64,000 nt of DNA from the NCBI RefSeq assembly GCF_018603905.1, contig NZ_JAHFZZ010000012.1, positions 62,001 through 126,000 of the forward strand, given 5' to 3'. Under the pieces are notes generated by a model, which worked only from the letters and a program-made list of their open reading frames with translations, was not told the origin of the DNA and searched no databases. The DNA is from Nonomuraea sp. NEAU-A123. GTDB taxonomy: Bacteria > Actinomycetota > Actinomycetes > Streptosporangiales > Streptosporangiaceae. Shown in pieces: positions 36,143 through 45,077 of this stretch. The first letter of the stretch is position 1. Each line of letters starts with the position of its first letter. A program made the position numbers and the translations under genes.

Positions 36143-38101
36143 TCAGCGGGACCGGCGCACCCGCAGGAAGTCGCTCACCACGTACTCGCCCAGCCGCTCC
36201 GCGCTGGGGGAGAACACGCGCCCGCCGTTCCGCCGCGCCACCTCGTCGACGAACTCCTTGAGCCGATCGTCACCCGCCAGCATGAAGATGTTCAGCGTCG
36301 CCCGCCGCCGCGTCATCTTGTCCACCTCGGCCAGCGTGAGCTCCAGCGTCTCGTTCGACGGCGGCCACTCGAAGGCCGACTGCCCGTTGCGCATCAGGTG
36401 GGCCGTCGGCTCGCCGTCGGTGACCACGAGCACGACCGGCTCGAAGTCGGGGTGGCGATCCAGGTGCCGGCCCGCGATGAGCAGCGCGTGGTGCAGGTTC
36501 GTCCCCTGGACCATGTCCCAGTCGAGACCGGCCAGCTCGTCGGGCTGCAGCACCCGCGCGTAGTTGGAGAACCCGATGATCTGCACGGCGTCCTGCGGGA
36601 ACTTCGACGCGACCAGCGCCTGAAGGGCGAGCGCGGTCTGCTTGGCCGCCGCCCAGGTCCCGCGCAGGGCCATCGAGTACGACAGGTCGACCAGCAGGCA
36701 GACGGCCGCCGCGCTGCGCCGCTCGGTCTCGGCCACCTCGAAGTCGTCGACGGAGAGCCGGACCGCGCCCGATTCCGTCTGGACGCCGCCGTTGCGGACG
36801 CCGTTGACCAGCGTGCGGACCACGTCGATCGGCTGCTCGTCGCCGAACCGCCAAGGCCGCGACGAGCCGGTCAGCTCACCGGCCGAGCCCGCGTCGTGCT
36901 GGTCGTGGTCGCCGCGCCGGCCCGCGTCGAGCGAGGAGAACACCCGGCGCAGCGCCGTCTCGCCGAGCCGCCTGACGGCCTTGGGCGTGAGCTCCAGCTT
37001 GCCCCGGCGGCGCAGGAGGTAGCCCTGCTCCTCCAGCTCACGTTCGATCCGCTTGAGGGCCTCCAGGTCGTCGACCGCCGACCGGCCGAGCGCGCGGCGG
37101 ACCGCGGACTCGTCGATGTCGTCGAGCCGGGCGCCCGGGTAGTCCTGCCGGAGCGAGGTCTCCAGTTGGGAGAGGTCGGCCAGCTCCTCCAGAGCGGTGA
37201 CGGCGTCGCCCATGCCCAGCGGCTCCTCGCCGGTGAGCCGGTCAGGGGTGTCCCAGGCCAGGTCGGGACGGCGGGACTGGAGCGCCTCGCCGAGGCGGCG
37301 CATCTGGTCGGAGAGCCCGGCCTGGTCGAGCGTCTGGTTGATCAGGTTGGCCAGCTCCTCGCGCTGGCGCGGGGTCATCGAGGCGAGCATGCGCTGGGTC
37401 GCGGCGGCCCGCCGCGCCAGGACGTCGACGAGTTCCTCGAGGTTGCGCGGCTTCTCCGGGAAGAGGTCGCCGTAGTTCTTCATGAACGCCTCGAAGTCCG
37501 CCTGGGTGTGCTGACCCTTGGCGTCCTTGTCGAGCATGTCGTTGAGGTCCGACATCATCTGCCGGACGCGTTCCATGGCCTCCGGGTCCGGCTGGGCCAG
37601 CGCGTCGCGCATCCCTCTGAACTGGCTGTCGAGCACTTCGCGGCGCAGCAGGTCGCGCAGCTCCTCGAAGGTCTGCCGGGCGGCGGCGGAGCGCCACTCG
37701 TACGAGGTCAGCTGCTGGATCGCGCTGGCCGTGTCGTCGGGCAGCGAGTCGAGCTCGCTCTCGCGCAGCCGCGCGTCGTCGGACGGGTCGGGGAACAGCT
37801 CGGCCCGCTCCTGGCCGATGGCCTTGTCGAGGAGCGCCCGCGCCTTCTCCAGCGTGCCGTCGAGGCGGCCGCTCTCGCGCAGGTCCCGGCGGCGGCGGCG
37901 CACCTCTCTGAGCATGTCGTCGAGACCCCGCCGGTCCTGGGCGCCGGGCAGCCCGCGCTTGAGCAGGTCGCGCAGGGCGTGTACGGGGGTGGAGCCGGAC
38001 AGGATGGCGTCGCCCATCTCGTCGAGCGCGGCGCGCACGTCGTACGGCGGGGCGAGGGGGTCGGGGCCATCGTTGAACTCGCCATAGCGGTAGGCCATCA
38101 C
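36143..38101 (-). CDS. VWA domain protein, partner of AAA ATPase
   Basis: A 652-residue cytosolic protein. The long helical N-terminal region (to about residue 400) is rich in charged helices. The C-terminal von Willebrand A domain has MIDAS DLSYS (Asp472), VQIIGFSNYARVL and VVLVVTDGEPTAHL. Such proteins pair with MoxR/ChlI-like AAA ATPases as metal-dependent chaperones. Start GTG 38101 is favoured by TAGCGT 6 bases upstream; ATG 38098 is one codon inside. The secreted two-repeat gene ends 27 bases upstream and the ATPase precedes that, all on the minus strand. Confidence 0.9.
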   Translation of the reverse strand: MMAYRYGEFNDGPDPLAPPYDVRAALDEMGDAILSGSTPVHALRDLLKRGLPGAQDRRGLDDMLREVRRRRRDLRESGRLDGTLEKARALLDKAIGQERAELFPDPSDDARLRESELDSLPDDTASAIQQLTSYEWRSAAARQTFEELRDLLRREVLDSQFRGMRDALAQPDPEAMERVRQMMSDLNDMLDKDAKGQHTQADFEAFMKNYGDLFPEKPRNLEELVDVLARRAAATQRMLASMTPRQREELANLINQTLDQAGLSDQMRRLGEALQSRRPDLAWDTPDRLTGEEPLGMGDAVTALEELADLSQLETSLRQDYPGARLDDIDESAVRRALGRSAVDDLEALKRIERELEEQGYLLRRRGKLELTPKAVRRLGETALRRVFSSLDAGRRGDHDQHDAGSAGELTGSSRPWRFGDEQPIDVVRTLVNGVRNGGVQTESGAVRLSVDDFEVAETERRSAAAVCLLVDLSYSMALRGTWAAAKQTALALQALVASKFPQDAVQIIGFSNYARVLQPDELAGLDWDMVQGTNLHHALLIAGRHLDRHPDFEPVVLVVTDGEPTAHLMRNGQSAFEWPPSNETLELTLAEVDKMTRRRATLNIFMLAGDDRLKEFVDEVARRNGGRVFSPSAERLGEYVVSDFLRVRRSR

Positions 38102-38107
38102 GAACAC

Positions 38108-38113
38108 ACGCTA
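38108..38113 (-). promoter_or_regulatory. leaderless -10 box (TAGCGT) of the VWA gene
   Basis: TAGCGT on the minus strand lies 6 bases before GTG 38101, so the VWA gene may have its own promoter inside the cluster. Confidence 0.45.
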
Positions 38114-38128
38114 ACCCGATATACGGGC

Positions 38129-38863
38129 CTACGCGTCCCCAAAGACCTCACGCACCCCGGAGAGTTCGTTGACCTGGGGCACGTAATCGACCTGGACGAG
38201 CACCGGGTGCCCGACCGACTTGAGGGCTTCGGTGAAGTCGCGGCTCTGGCACGGCTTCTTGCCGAGCCCGTGCCTGTTGGCGTTGACCGGCTTGCCGGCC
38301 AGCCAGCCGTCGCCGCAGCGCCTGGTGGTCCTGCCGAACGTCATCAGGTTGGTGTAGCCGAGCTTGAGCGTCCGGCCCGCCCCGGTGAACAGGACCGTGG
38401 TGTCGTCGATCCGCTTGACCGTGCCGCGGGTGGTGCGGGGATCGTCCCGGCGGGCCAGCACTTCGCTGATCTTGACGGCCTTGGTGCCGAGGTACTCGAC
38501 ACGGACCGCGCTGGGCCCGGCCGCCAGCTCGGCGGTCAGGTCGCGCGGCTCGCAGACGGTGGTGCCCAGGCCCCGGCGGTCGAGCGCCACCTGTCCTTCG
38601 GTCTCCTTGAGGTCGCAGGCGACGGTCACCCGCCGGAACGCGGCCTTGGCGTAGTCGAGCCGCAGCTCCCTGGCGCCGGGGATGGCCTTGAACGTGTGGA
38701 GCGGCCTGCGGTACGTGGCGGCCATGGGCGTGAGGCGGATCCCGGTCCCGCCGGTGGACCAGGCCCAGCCGTACACGGCCTTCGTGGCGGTGGCTTCAGC
38801 GGCCTCGGCGGGTACGGCGACAGCGCCCAAGCACAAGGCGATGGCGAAGACGAGCGGACGCAT
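38129..38863 (-). CDS. secreted protein with two homologous repeats, unknown function
   Basis: A 244-residue exported protein from ATG 38863 (GGGGAG upstream). Signal MRPLVFAIALCLGAVAVPAE ends near AEAAEA. Two repeats of about 105 residues follow. Each ends in a short Gly-Leu-Gly–Cys–Arg-Asp block: RRGLGTTVCEPRDLTAELA in the first and RHGLGKKPCQSRDFTEALK in the second, with an earlier Cys (VACDL, RRCGDG), so each probably has one disulfide. No known family fits. It sits between the AAA ATPase and VWA genes, which are cytosolic, so the link is only positional unless they act on its export. Confidence 0.72.
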   Translation of the reverse strand: MRPLVFAIALCLGAVAVPAEAAEATATKAVYGWAWSTGGTGIRLTPMAATYRRPLHTFKAIPGARELRLDYAKAAFRRVTVACDLKETEGQVALDRRGLGTTVCEPRDLTAELAAGPSAVRVEYLGTKAVKISEVLARRDDPRTTRGTVKRIDDTTVLFTGAGRTLKLGYTNLMTFGRTTRRCGDGWLAGKPVNANRHGLGKKPCQSRDFTEALKSVGHPVLVQVDYVPQVNELSGVREVFGDA

Positions 38864-38925
38864 GGGCGGTCTCCCCTGACGGCGTGATTGATCAGCACGT
38901 TCGACGCGCGAGACCGCCCCTTTGT

Positions 38926-40317
38926 TCATGTCCGGTAGACGGTGACTCCGTCCAGGTCCTCCTTGGACAGGCGGCGCATGAGGTACAGGCCCTCCAGGGC
39001 GAACTCCAGCGCGGCCGCCGCGTGTCCCGGCGACTCCTCGCCCGCGCCCATGCTCAGCCGCGACATGACCTTCGCCAGTCCGCTGACTGGACCGATGCGG
39101 CGCAGCAGCTCGGCGGCCGGGATCAGCTCGCCGGACTCCACCTGGTTGCCCTCGGCGAACTTGTCCGTCAGCGCCGACAGGTCCATCCCGCCCAACCGGC
39201 TCCTGAACGTCTCGGCCGTGGCCCGGCGGAGCAGGTGGGAGAGGATCTCGGTCTCCCTGCCCTCCTCGCTGACCTCGAACTCCACCTTGCCGCGCAGGCT
39301 GTGGACGACGCTGGCCAGGTCGCAGACGCGGGCGACGGCCTGTTCCTCGCCGGCGATGGCCGCCCGGCGTACGGCGGAGGCCATGGCGGTCTCGGCGGCC
39401 GCGATCGAGAACCGCGCCGACACGCCCGAGCGGGCGTCGACCGCCGTGGACTCGCGGACCAGGCGGGTGAATCGGGCGATCACTTCGACCAGGTGCTCGG
39501 GGATGTCGGCCCCGATGTCCGGCATGGACTCCTGGCGGATGAGCACCAGCTCGTCCTCGACCGTCAGCGGGTAGTGGGTGCGGATCTCGGCGCCGAAGCG
39601 GTCCTTCAGCGGGGTGATGATCCGGCCCCTGTTGGTGTAGTCCTCGGGGTTGGCGCTGGCGATGAGCAGGATGTCGAGCGGCAGGCGCAGGTTGTAGCCG
39701 CGCACCTGGATGTCGCGCTCCTCCAGCACGTTGAGCAGCGACACCTGGATGCGCTCCGCCAGGTCGGGCAGCTCGTTGACGGAGAACACGCCCCGGTTGG
39801 TGCGTGGCACCAGCCCGTAGTGGACGGTCTCCGGGTCGCCGAGCGTCCGGCCCTCGGCGATCTTGATCGGGTCGACGTCGCCGATCAGGTCGCCGACGGA
39901 GGTGTCGGGCGTCGCGAGCTTCTCGCCGTAGCGCTCGTCGCGATGCTTCCACGCCACGGGCAGCTCGTCGCCCAGCTCCCGAGCGAGCGCGAGGCAGCGC
40001 GTACAGGCCGGCGCGTACGGATGGTCGTTGATCTCGCACCCGTCGACCACCGGAGTCCACTCGTCGAGCAGGCCGGTAACGGTGCGGATGAGTCGGGTCT
40101 TGCCCTGGCCCCGCTCACCGAGCAGGACGAGGTCGTGCCCGGCGAGTAGCGCCCGCTCCAAATGGGGCAGGACGGAGTCGTCGAAGCCCACGATGCCTGG
40201 AAAACGGGGCTCACCTGCTCGCAGCTTGGCCAGCAGATTTTCGCGGACCTCTGCTTTCACGGTGCGATGAACGTGACCGCTCTCTCGCAGCTCGCGGAGA
40301 TTTAGAGGCTGATGCAC
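38926..40317 (-). CDS. AAA ATPase of the MoxR/ChlI type
   Basis: A 463-residue ATPase from GTG 40317 (TAGTCT 7 bases upstream, no ribosome site). Walker A is GERGQGKTRLI with Lys73; Walker B is NRGVFSVNELPDL; sensor 1 is LLIASANPEDYTNRGRI; the arginine-finger region is LKDRFGAEIRTHYPL. These match magnesium-chelatase-like ATPases that act with VWA proteins to load or remodel metal-dependent partners. A Cys-rich stretch ACTRCLALARE follows the Walker A and could bind metal. The partner VWA gene is two genes downstream. Confidence 0.9.
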   Translation of the reverse strand: MHQPLNLRELRESGHVHRTVKAEVRENLLAKLRAGEPRFPGIVGFDDSVLPHLERALLAGHDLVLLGERGQGKTRLIRTVTGLLDEWTPVVDGCEINDHPYAPACTRCLALARELGDELPVAWKHRDERYGEKLATPDTSVGDLIGDVDPIKIAEGRTLGDPETVHYGLVPRTNRGVFSVNELPDLAERIQVSLLNVLEERDIQVRGYNLRLPLDILLIASANPEDYTNRGRIITPLKDRFGAEIRTHYPLTVEDELVLIRQESMPDIGADIPEHLVEVIARFTRLVRESTAVDARSGVSARFSIAAAETAMASAVRRAAIAGEEQAVARVCDLASVVHSLRGKVEFEVSEEGRETEILSHLLRRATAETFRSRLGGMDLSALTDKFAEGNQVESGELIPAAELLRRIGPVSGLAKVMSRLSMGAGEESPGHAAAALEFALEGLYLMRRLSKEDLDGVTVYRT

Positions 40318-40324
40318 GGGATCG

Positions 40325-40330
40325 AGACTA
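40325..40330 (-). promoter_or_regulatory. leaderless -10 box (TAGTCT) of the AAA ATPase gene
   Basis: TAGTCT on the minus strand lies 7 bases before GTG 40317. Confidence 0.5.
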
Positions 40331-40440
40331 CGTCCCCTGGGACCACTGCGGCAGACAGTTTCCCATCTGGCGGAGATTTCGGATCTTGACTATTGCGTGA
40401 CGGTTCGTGCGCGTGCTTGTCCCTTTAATGGGGAGAATCC

Positions 40441-40453
40441 GTTCCTAGGGAAC
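40441..40453. promoter_or_regulatory. short palindrome upstream of FIST gene
   Basis: GTTCC-TAG-GGAAC is a perfect 5+5 inverted repeat 27 bases before the start at 40480. It could be an operator; no known regulator is implied. Confidence 0.3.
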
Positions 40454-40479
40454 TTCGACCCGCCGAGGAGGCGAGATCC

Positions 40480-41673
40480 GTGGCTGTGATGACGAGCCGC
40501 TTCGCCGACGGCCTCGCCGTAGGTTCCGACCTGGTGGAGGCCGCGGAGCGTGCTGTCGGTCAGGCCCTGTCGAGGCTCAGCGGCGAGGCGGACCTGGTGT
40601 GCTTTTTCATCTGTGGCGACGACCCCGACGACGTCGCCAGGGCGGGGGAGCGCGCGATGAGACTGGCCCCCGAGGCCCACGTGATCGGATGCAGCGCCAC
40701 CGGCGTGATCGGTGACGGGCAGGGGGTCGAGCTGACGTCCGCCGTGAGCGCGTGGGCGGCCACGCTGGACGGGGCCGAGCTGACGACGTTCGCGCTGGAG
40801 ACGCTGACCGCCGAGGACCGATTCGTGGTGGTGGGGCTGCCCGAGCGGACGTCCGACGATCATGTGGCGATCCTGCTGGCGGACCCGTACACCTTCCCCA
40901 CGGACGCGTTCGTGGAGCGTTCGGCGGACGTGCTGGGCAACCTGCCGTTGATCGGCGGGCTGGCCAACGGGATACGGGGCCGCGGCTCCGTCCGGCTCTT
41001 CGCCGACGGCGAGATCTACACCGAGGGCGCGATCGGCGTGCTGCTCAGCGGCTCCGTGCGGGTCAGCACGGTGGTCAGCCAGGGCTGCCGGCCGATCGGC
41101 CCGACCATGGTCGTCACCCGCTCCGAGGAGAACCTGCTGCTGGAGCTGGCCGGCCAGCCGGCCCTGGCCCGGCTGGAGGACATCGTCAGCGAGCTCGACG
41201 AGGACGACCGCGACTTGGTCGCCGCCGGCCTGCAGATCGGCGTGGCCATGGACGAGTACGCCGAACGGCACGAACGAGGCGACTTCCTCATCAGAGGCGT
41301 GATCGGCATCGACCCGGAACGCGAGGCCGTGGCCATCGGCGACGTCGTGGACGTCGGCAGGACCGTGCGCTTCCACGTGCGCGACGCGGCCACGGCCGAC
41401 GAGGACCTCTACGACCTGCTCGACGCGCACCGGGAGGAGCTCGGCCGGATCGACGGCGCGCTGTTGTTCTCCTGCAACGGCCGGGGCTCGGCGATGTTCG
41501 GCACCGCCGACCACGATCCGGTGGCGCTGCGCGACACGCTCGGGCCGATCGGGGTCGCGGGCTTCTTCGCCGCGGGCGAGGTCGGCCCGGTCGGCGGCCA
41601 GAACCACGTGCACGGCTTCACGGCGTCCGTCCTGATCTTCTCCGCGCCCACGGGTGGGGCGGGCGGCCCGTGA
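40480..41673 (+). CDS. FIST-domain sensory protein
   Basis: A 397-residue protein with FIST_N (residues about 30–215) and FIST_C (about 225–385) and no attached output domain. Start GTG 40480 follows GAGGAGG. FIST_N shows HVIGCSATGVIGDGQGVEL, and FIST_C shows GALLFSCNGRGSAMFG and GFFAAGEVGPVGGQNHVHGF. FIST domains are thought to bind small ligands, perhaps amino acids, and usually precede a kinase or GGDEF domain; a stand-alone form suggests it signals through a separate partner. It diverges from the AAA/VWA cluster. Confidence 0.9.
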   Translation: MAVMTSRFADGLAVGSDLVEAAERAVGQALSRLSGEADLVCFFICGDDPDDVARAGERAMRLAPEAHVIGCSATGVIGDGQGVELTSAVSAWAATLDGAELTTFALETLTAEDRFVVVGLPERTSDDHVAILLADPYTFPTDAFVERSADVLGNLPLIGGLANGIRGRGSVRLFADGEIYTEGAIGVLLSGSVRVSTVVSQGCRPIGPTMVVTRSEENLLLELAGQPALARLEDIVSELDEDDRDLVAAGLQIGVAMDEYAERHERGDFLIRGVIGIDPEREAVAIGDVVDVGRTVRFHVRDAATADEDLYDLLDAHREELGRIDGALLFSCNGRGSAMFGTADHDPVALRDTLGPIGVAGFFAAGEVGPVGGQNHVHGFTASVLIFSAPTGGAGGP

Positions 41674-41688
41674 TCCTCGCGCTCGACG

Positions 41689-43104
41689 TCAGTTGGGCTT
41701 GGTCGCAGTGAAGAGCCAGGCGTTGAACAGCGACGTCAGATCCTTGCCCGAGAGCTTCTCCGCCAGCGCGATGAACTCCTCCGTGGTGACCGTGCCGTAT
41801 TTGTGGTCGGCCGTCCATGTCTTCAGCAGCTTGAAGAAGGTCTCGTCGCCGATGGCCTTGCGCAGGGCGTGCAGGGTCATCCCGCCCCGGGTGTAGACCG
41901 AGTCGTTGAACAGGTCACGGGCCTGGGCGCGGCCGGGCGGATATTTCCATATCGGGTCGGTCGCGGGGCGGGAGCGGTAGGTCTGGAAGAGCCGGTCGGC
42001 GGTGTTGGTGCCCTTGTGCTCGGCCCAGAGCCACTCGGCATAGGTGGCGAAGCCTTCGTTGAGCCAGAGGTCCCGCCAGCGCTTGATGCTCAGGCTGTCG
42101 CCGAACCACTGGTGGGCCAGCTCGTGCGCGATGATGCTCTCGTCGGGGGCGAAGCCGCCGTAGAGGGGCTTGGTCTGGTTCTCCAGGGCGTAGCCGGCCG
42201 AGAAGTCGTCGATCATGCCGCCGGTGGAGGAGAACGGGTAAGGCCCGAAGATCTTGCTCCAGTAGTCGGTGACCTCGCCCGAGACGTTGAAGAGATTGTT
42301 GAGCGAGCCGCGGTGCTTGGGATCGGCCGCCGCGAAGTTGGGGATGCCGCCCGGCGTGTGGCCCTTGCGCAGCTCGAACTTGCCGATCGTGGCCGTGGCG
42401 AGATAGCTCACCATCGGATGCCGCTCGCGCCACCGGAACGTGGTCTTGCCGTCCGCGGTCGTGGGCTCGCCGACCTGCTCGCCGTTGGCCAGCGCGGTCA
42501 CGCCCTGGGGCACGGTGATCGCGAAGTCGTAGGACGCCTTGTCGGCGGGGTGGTCGTTGGCTGGGTACCAGGTCTTGGCGCCGTCGGGCTCGCAGGCCAC
42601 GAACGCGCCGTCGGGCGTCGGGATGAAGCCGAACGTGCCCAGGTTGGAGGAGTCCTTCACCGGTTGGGGCACCCCGGCGTAGGTCACCTTGACGGTGAAC
42701 GCGGCTTTGTCGTCGAGCGGCGTCGCGGGCAGCACGCTCAGCTCGCTGCCGGTACGGGAGAAGACGGCCTTCTCCCCGTTGACCGTGACATCGCTCACCT
42801 CGAGACCGGACAGGTCGAGGTTGAAGCGTGAGAGCGGCTGCGTGGTCGTGGCGTTGATCGTCGTCACGCCGTCGAGCCGCTTGCTGCTCGGTGTGTAGCC
42901 GATCACGAGGCCGTAGTGGGAGACGTCGTAGCCGCCGTTGCCGTCGAGGGGGAAGTCGGGGTCGCCGATGCCGGGCGCGCCCATGCTCGCGTTCGGCTGC
43001 CGGCTGCCTGAGGCTGCCGGGACGATGGCCCCCTCGGACGGCGCGCAGGCGAGCATGCTCAGCAGCGCCACAAGCGAAGCGACCACGCGCTGGTCAAACC
43101 CCAT
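41689..43104 (-). CDS. secreted M1 family zinc aminopeptidase
   Basis: A 471-residue lipoprotein with signal ending SMLAC. The N-terminal beta-saddle has SHYGLVIGYTPSSKRLDG. The catalytic domain has the substrate loop GYALENQTKPLYG, zinc motif HELAHQWFG (His327, Glu328, His331) and the third ligand Glu350 in WLNEGFATY, and the conserved Tyr lies in SVYTRGGMTLH. It lacks the large C-terminal domain of PepN and is about half its size. It trims N-terminal residues from extracellular peptides. It converges with the FIST gene, 15 bases apart. Confidence 0.95.
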   Translation of the reverse strand: MGFDQRVVASLVALLSMLACAPSEGAIVPAASGSRQPNASMGAPGIGDPDFPLDGNGGYDVSHYGLVIGYTPSSKRLDGVTTINATTTQPLSRFNLDLSGLEVSDVTVNGEKAVFSRTGSELSVLPATPLDDKAAFTVKVTYAGVPQPVKDSSNLGTFGFIPTPDGAFVACEPDGAKTWYPANDHPADKASYDFAITVPQGVTALANGEQVGEPTTADGKTTFRWRERHPMVSYLATATIGKFELRKGHTPGGIPNFAAADPKHRGSLNNLFNVSGEVTDYWSKIFGPYPFSSTGGMIDDFSAGYALENQTKPLYGGFAPDESIIAHELAHQWFGDSLSIKRWRDLWLNEGFATYAEWLWAEHKGTNTADRLFQTYRSRPATDPIWKYPPGRAQARDLFNDSVYTRGGMTLHALRKAIGDETFFKLLKTWTADHKYGTVTTEEFIALAEKLSGKDLTSLFNAWLFTATKPN

Positions 43105-43176
43105 AGGCTGCGCTCTCCCCTTCGCTCAGTGACCGGAATTCTACGCGGAGTCAGGCGTCGACCACGACGTCTTCGC

Positions 43177-43195
43177 GGCTTTGCCGGGCAAAGCC
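43177..43195 (-). terminator. candidate hairpin after hppD
   Basis: GGCTTTG and CAAAGCC pair around a 5-base loop 65 bases after the hppD stop. No T-tract; modest support. Confidence 0.4.
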
Positions 43196-43259
43196 TGCTC
43201 GCCGGGGTCGAACAGAATCCAGCCTAGGTCGAGGAGACGCGTGTGGCGGCCAGAGCGAA

Positions 43260-44369
43260 CTAAAGGTTGCCCCTGCGCTCCTGCTCCCGCTCGATCGCCT
43301 CGAACAGCGCCTTGAAGTTGCCCTTGCCGAACCCGAGCGAGCCGTGCCGCTCGATGAGCTCGAAGAAGACCGTGGGCCGGTCCTGCACCGGCTTGGTGAA
43401 GATCTGCAGCAGGTAACCGTCCTCGTCCCGGTCGACCAGGATCCCGCGCTTCTTCAGCTCCTCGATCGGCGCCCTGACCTGCCCGATGCGGGCCCGCAGC
43501 TCGGCGTCGTCGTAGTAGGAGTCGGGTGCGTCGAGGAAGCTCACGCCGGCCGCGCGCATGTGGTCGACCGTGGTCAGGATGTCGTTGGTGGCCAGCGCGA
43601 CGTGCTGCACGCCCGGCCCGCGGTAGAACTCCAGATACTCGTCGATCTGCGACTTCCTGCGGCTAACGGCCGGCTCGTTCAGCGGGAACTTGACCTTGCG
43701 GGTCCCGTCGGCCACGACCTTGGACATCAGCGCCGAATACTCGGTGGCGATGTCGTCGCCGACGAACTCCGCCATGTTGGTGAAGCCCATCACGTTCTTG
43801 TAGAACTCCACCCACTCGTCCATCCGGCCCAGCTCGACGTTGCCCACACAGTGGTCGATGGCCTGGAACAGCCGCCCGGTCCTGGTCGCGGGCGGGGCGA
43901 CGAGCGGCTCGGCGGGCACGTAGCCGGGCAGGTAGGCGCCGCTGTAGTTGGACCTGTCGACGAGCGTGTGCCGCGTCTCGCCGTAGGTGGCGATCGTCGC
44001 GAGCACCACCTTGCCCCGCTCGTCCTCCAGCGTGTACGGCTCCGCCAGCCCGAGGGCCCCCTGCTCGACGGCGTGCCGGTAGGCGCCCTCCACGTCCGGC
44101 ACCTCGATGGCCAGGTCGATCACCCCGTCACCGTGCTCGGCGACGTGCCTGGCCAGGTCGGTCCCGGGCCGGACCGAGGCCCTGAACTCGAACCTGGCGC
44201 CTCCCGAGGTCAGCACGTAGCCCACCTCGTCGCGGCTGCCGTTCTCCGGCCCGCGATAGGCCACCAACCGCATGCCGAACGCGGTCGAGTAGTAGTGAGC
44301 CGCCTGCCTGGCGTTGCCCACGGCGAACACCACGGCGTCCATCCCGTTAACCGGAAAAACATCACTCAT
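43260..44369 (-). CDS. hppD: 4-hydroxyphenylpyruvate dioxygenase
   Basis: Non-haem iron enzyme converting 4-hydroxyphenylpyruvate to homogentisate in tyrosine breakdown. The 369-residue chain has two vicinal-oxygen-chelate halves. The C-terminal half holds the iron ligands: IDHCVGNVE (His), GVQHVALATNDI (His) and FELIERHG (Glu), plus the substrate-gate C-terminal helix. The N-terminal half begins GMDAVVFAVGNARQAAHYY. It diverges from an Lrp-type regulator across 103 bases, the usual tyrosine-catabolism arrangement, which suggests it is the target of that regulator. Confidence 0.96.
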   Translation of the reverse strand: MSDVFPVNGMDAVVFAVGNARQAAHYYSTAFGMRLVAYRGPENGSRDEVGYVLTSGGARFEFRASVRPGTDLARHVAEHGDGVIDLAIEVPDVEGAYRHAVEQGALGLAEPYTLEDERGKVVLATIATYGETRHTLVDRSNYSGAYLPGYVPAEPLVAPPATRTGRLFQAIDHCVGNVELGRMDEWVEFYKNVMGFTNMAEFVGDDIATEYSALMSKVVADGTRKVKFPLNEPAVSRRKSQIDEYLEFYRGPGVQHVALATNDILTTVDHMRAAGVSFLDAPDSYYDDAELRARIGQVRAPIEELKKRGILVDRDEDGYLLQIFTKPVQDRPTVFFELIERHGSLGFGKGNFKALFEAIEREQERRGNL

Positions 44370-44472
44370 AGCACCAATACTCGAATTTTATAGACGAGTT
44401 GTGCAACAGCCGCTTTGTAGACTGGACAATCTGCATAGTCTTTACGGCGAATGATCGGGAGATCTGTACACC

Positions 44473-44952
44473 ATGACGATCGACCAACTGGACGCCCGGC
44501 TGATCGCGCTGCTGGCCGCCGAGCCGCGCCTGGGCGTGTTGGAGTGCTCGCGCCGGCTCGGCGTGGCCCGCGGCACCGTGCAGGCCCGGCTCGACCGGCT
44601 GATCGACAGAGGGGTGATCACCGGGTTCGGGCCCGACGTGTCGCCCGAGGCGCTCGGCTATGACGTCACCGCGTTCGTGACGATGGAGATCAGGCAGGTC
44701 GCCGGGCACGACCCGGTGGCGCACCGGCTGGCCCACATTCCCGAGGTGCTGGAGGTCCACACGATCACGGGCGGCAGCGACCTGCTCTGCCGGGTGGTGG
44801 CCCGGACGAACGCCGATCTGCAGCGGGTGATCGATCGGATCGTCGAGGTTCAGGGTGTTCTCAGGACTTCGTCGATCATCGCCCTCGACACACCTGTTCC
44901 ATACCGCGTATTGCCATTGGTGGCGAATGTTCCGCAGCGTGTTACGCGCTAG
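44473..44952 (+). CDS. Lrp/AsnC family transcriptional regulator
   Basis: A 159-residue regulator from ATG 44473 (GGGAG upstream). The N-terminal winged helix is LDARLIALLAAEPRLGVLEC with RRLGVARGTVQARLDRL, and the C-terminal RAM domain holds AFVTMEIRQVAG and VHTITGGSDLLCRVVA. Lrp proteins sense amino acids. The divergent hppD suggests it senses tyrosine or phenylalanine, which is inference. The shared 103-base region contains ACTCG-N11-CGAGT (44379–44399) as a possible operator. Confidence 0.92.
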   Translation: MTIDQLDARLIALLAAEPRLGVLECSRRLGVARGTVQARLDRLIDRGVITGFGPDVSPEALGYDVTAFVTMEIRQVAGHDPVAHRLAHIPEVLEVHTITGGSDLLCRVVARTNADLQRVIDRIVEVQGVLRTSSIIALDTPVPYRVLPLVANVPQRVTR

Positions 44953-45077
44953 TCGTACTATCGCGGGAGGGGATGAGGCACCGGTATCGATCGCTTAGCC
45001 TTGACATTCTCCCAGCTAGCGGGGGTTTGGCCGGGCGTGATCGGGGGTTGTTGGTGCGGAGCGGTGGTGAAAAGGAC

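Noticed and set aside
36398..38887. 829-codon plus-strand frame opposite the VWA and secreted-protein genes
   Set aside because: Shadow of real genes; composition is Arg/Gly/Val/Leu-rich, no domain, while the minus strand has clear MIDAS and signal sequences.
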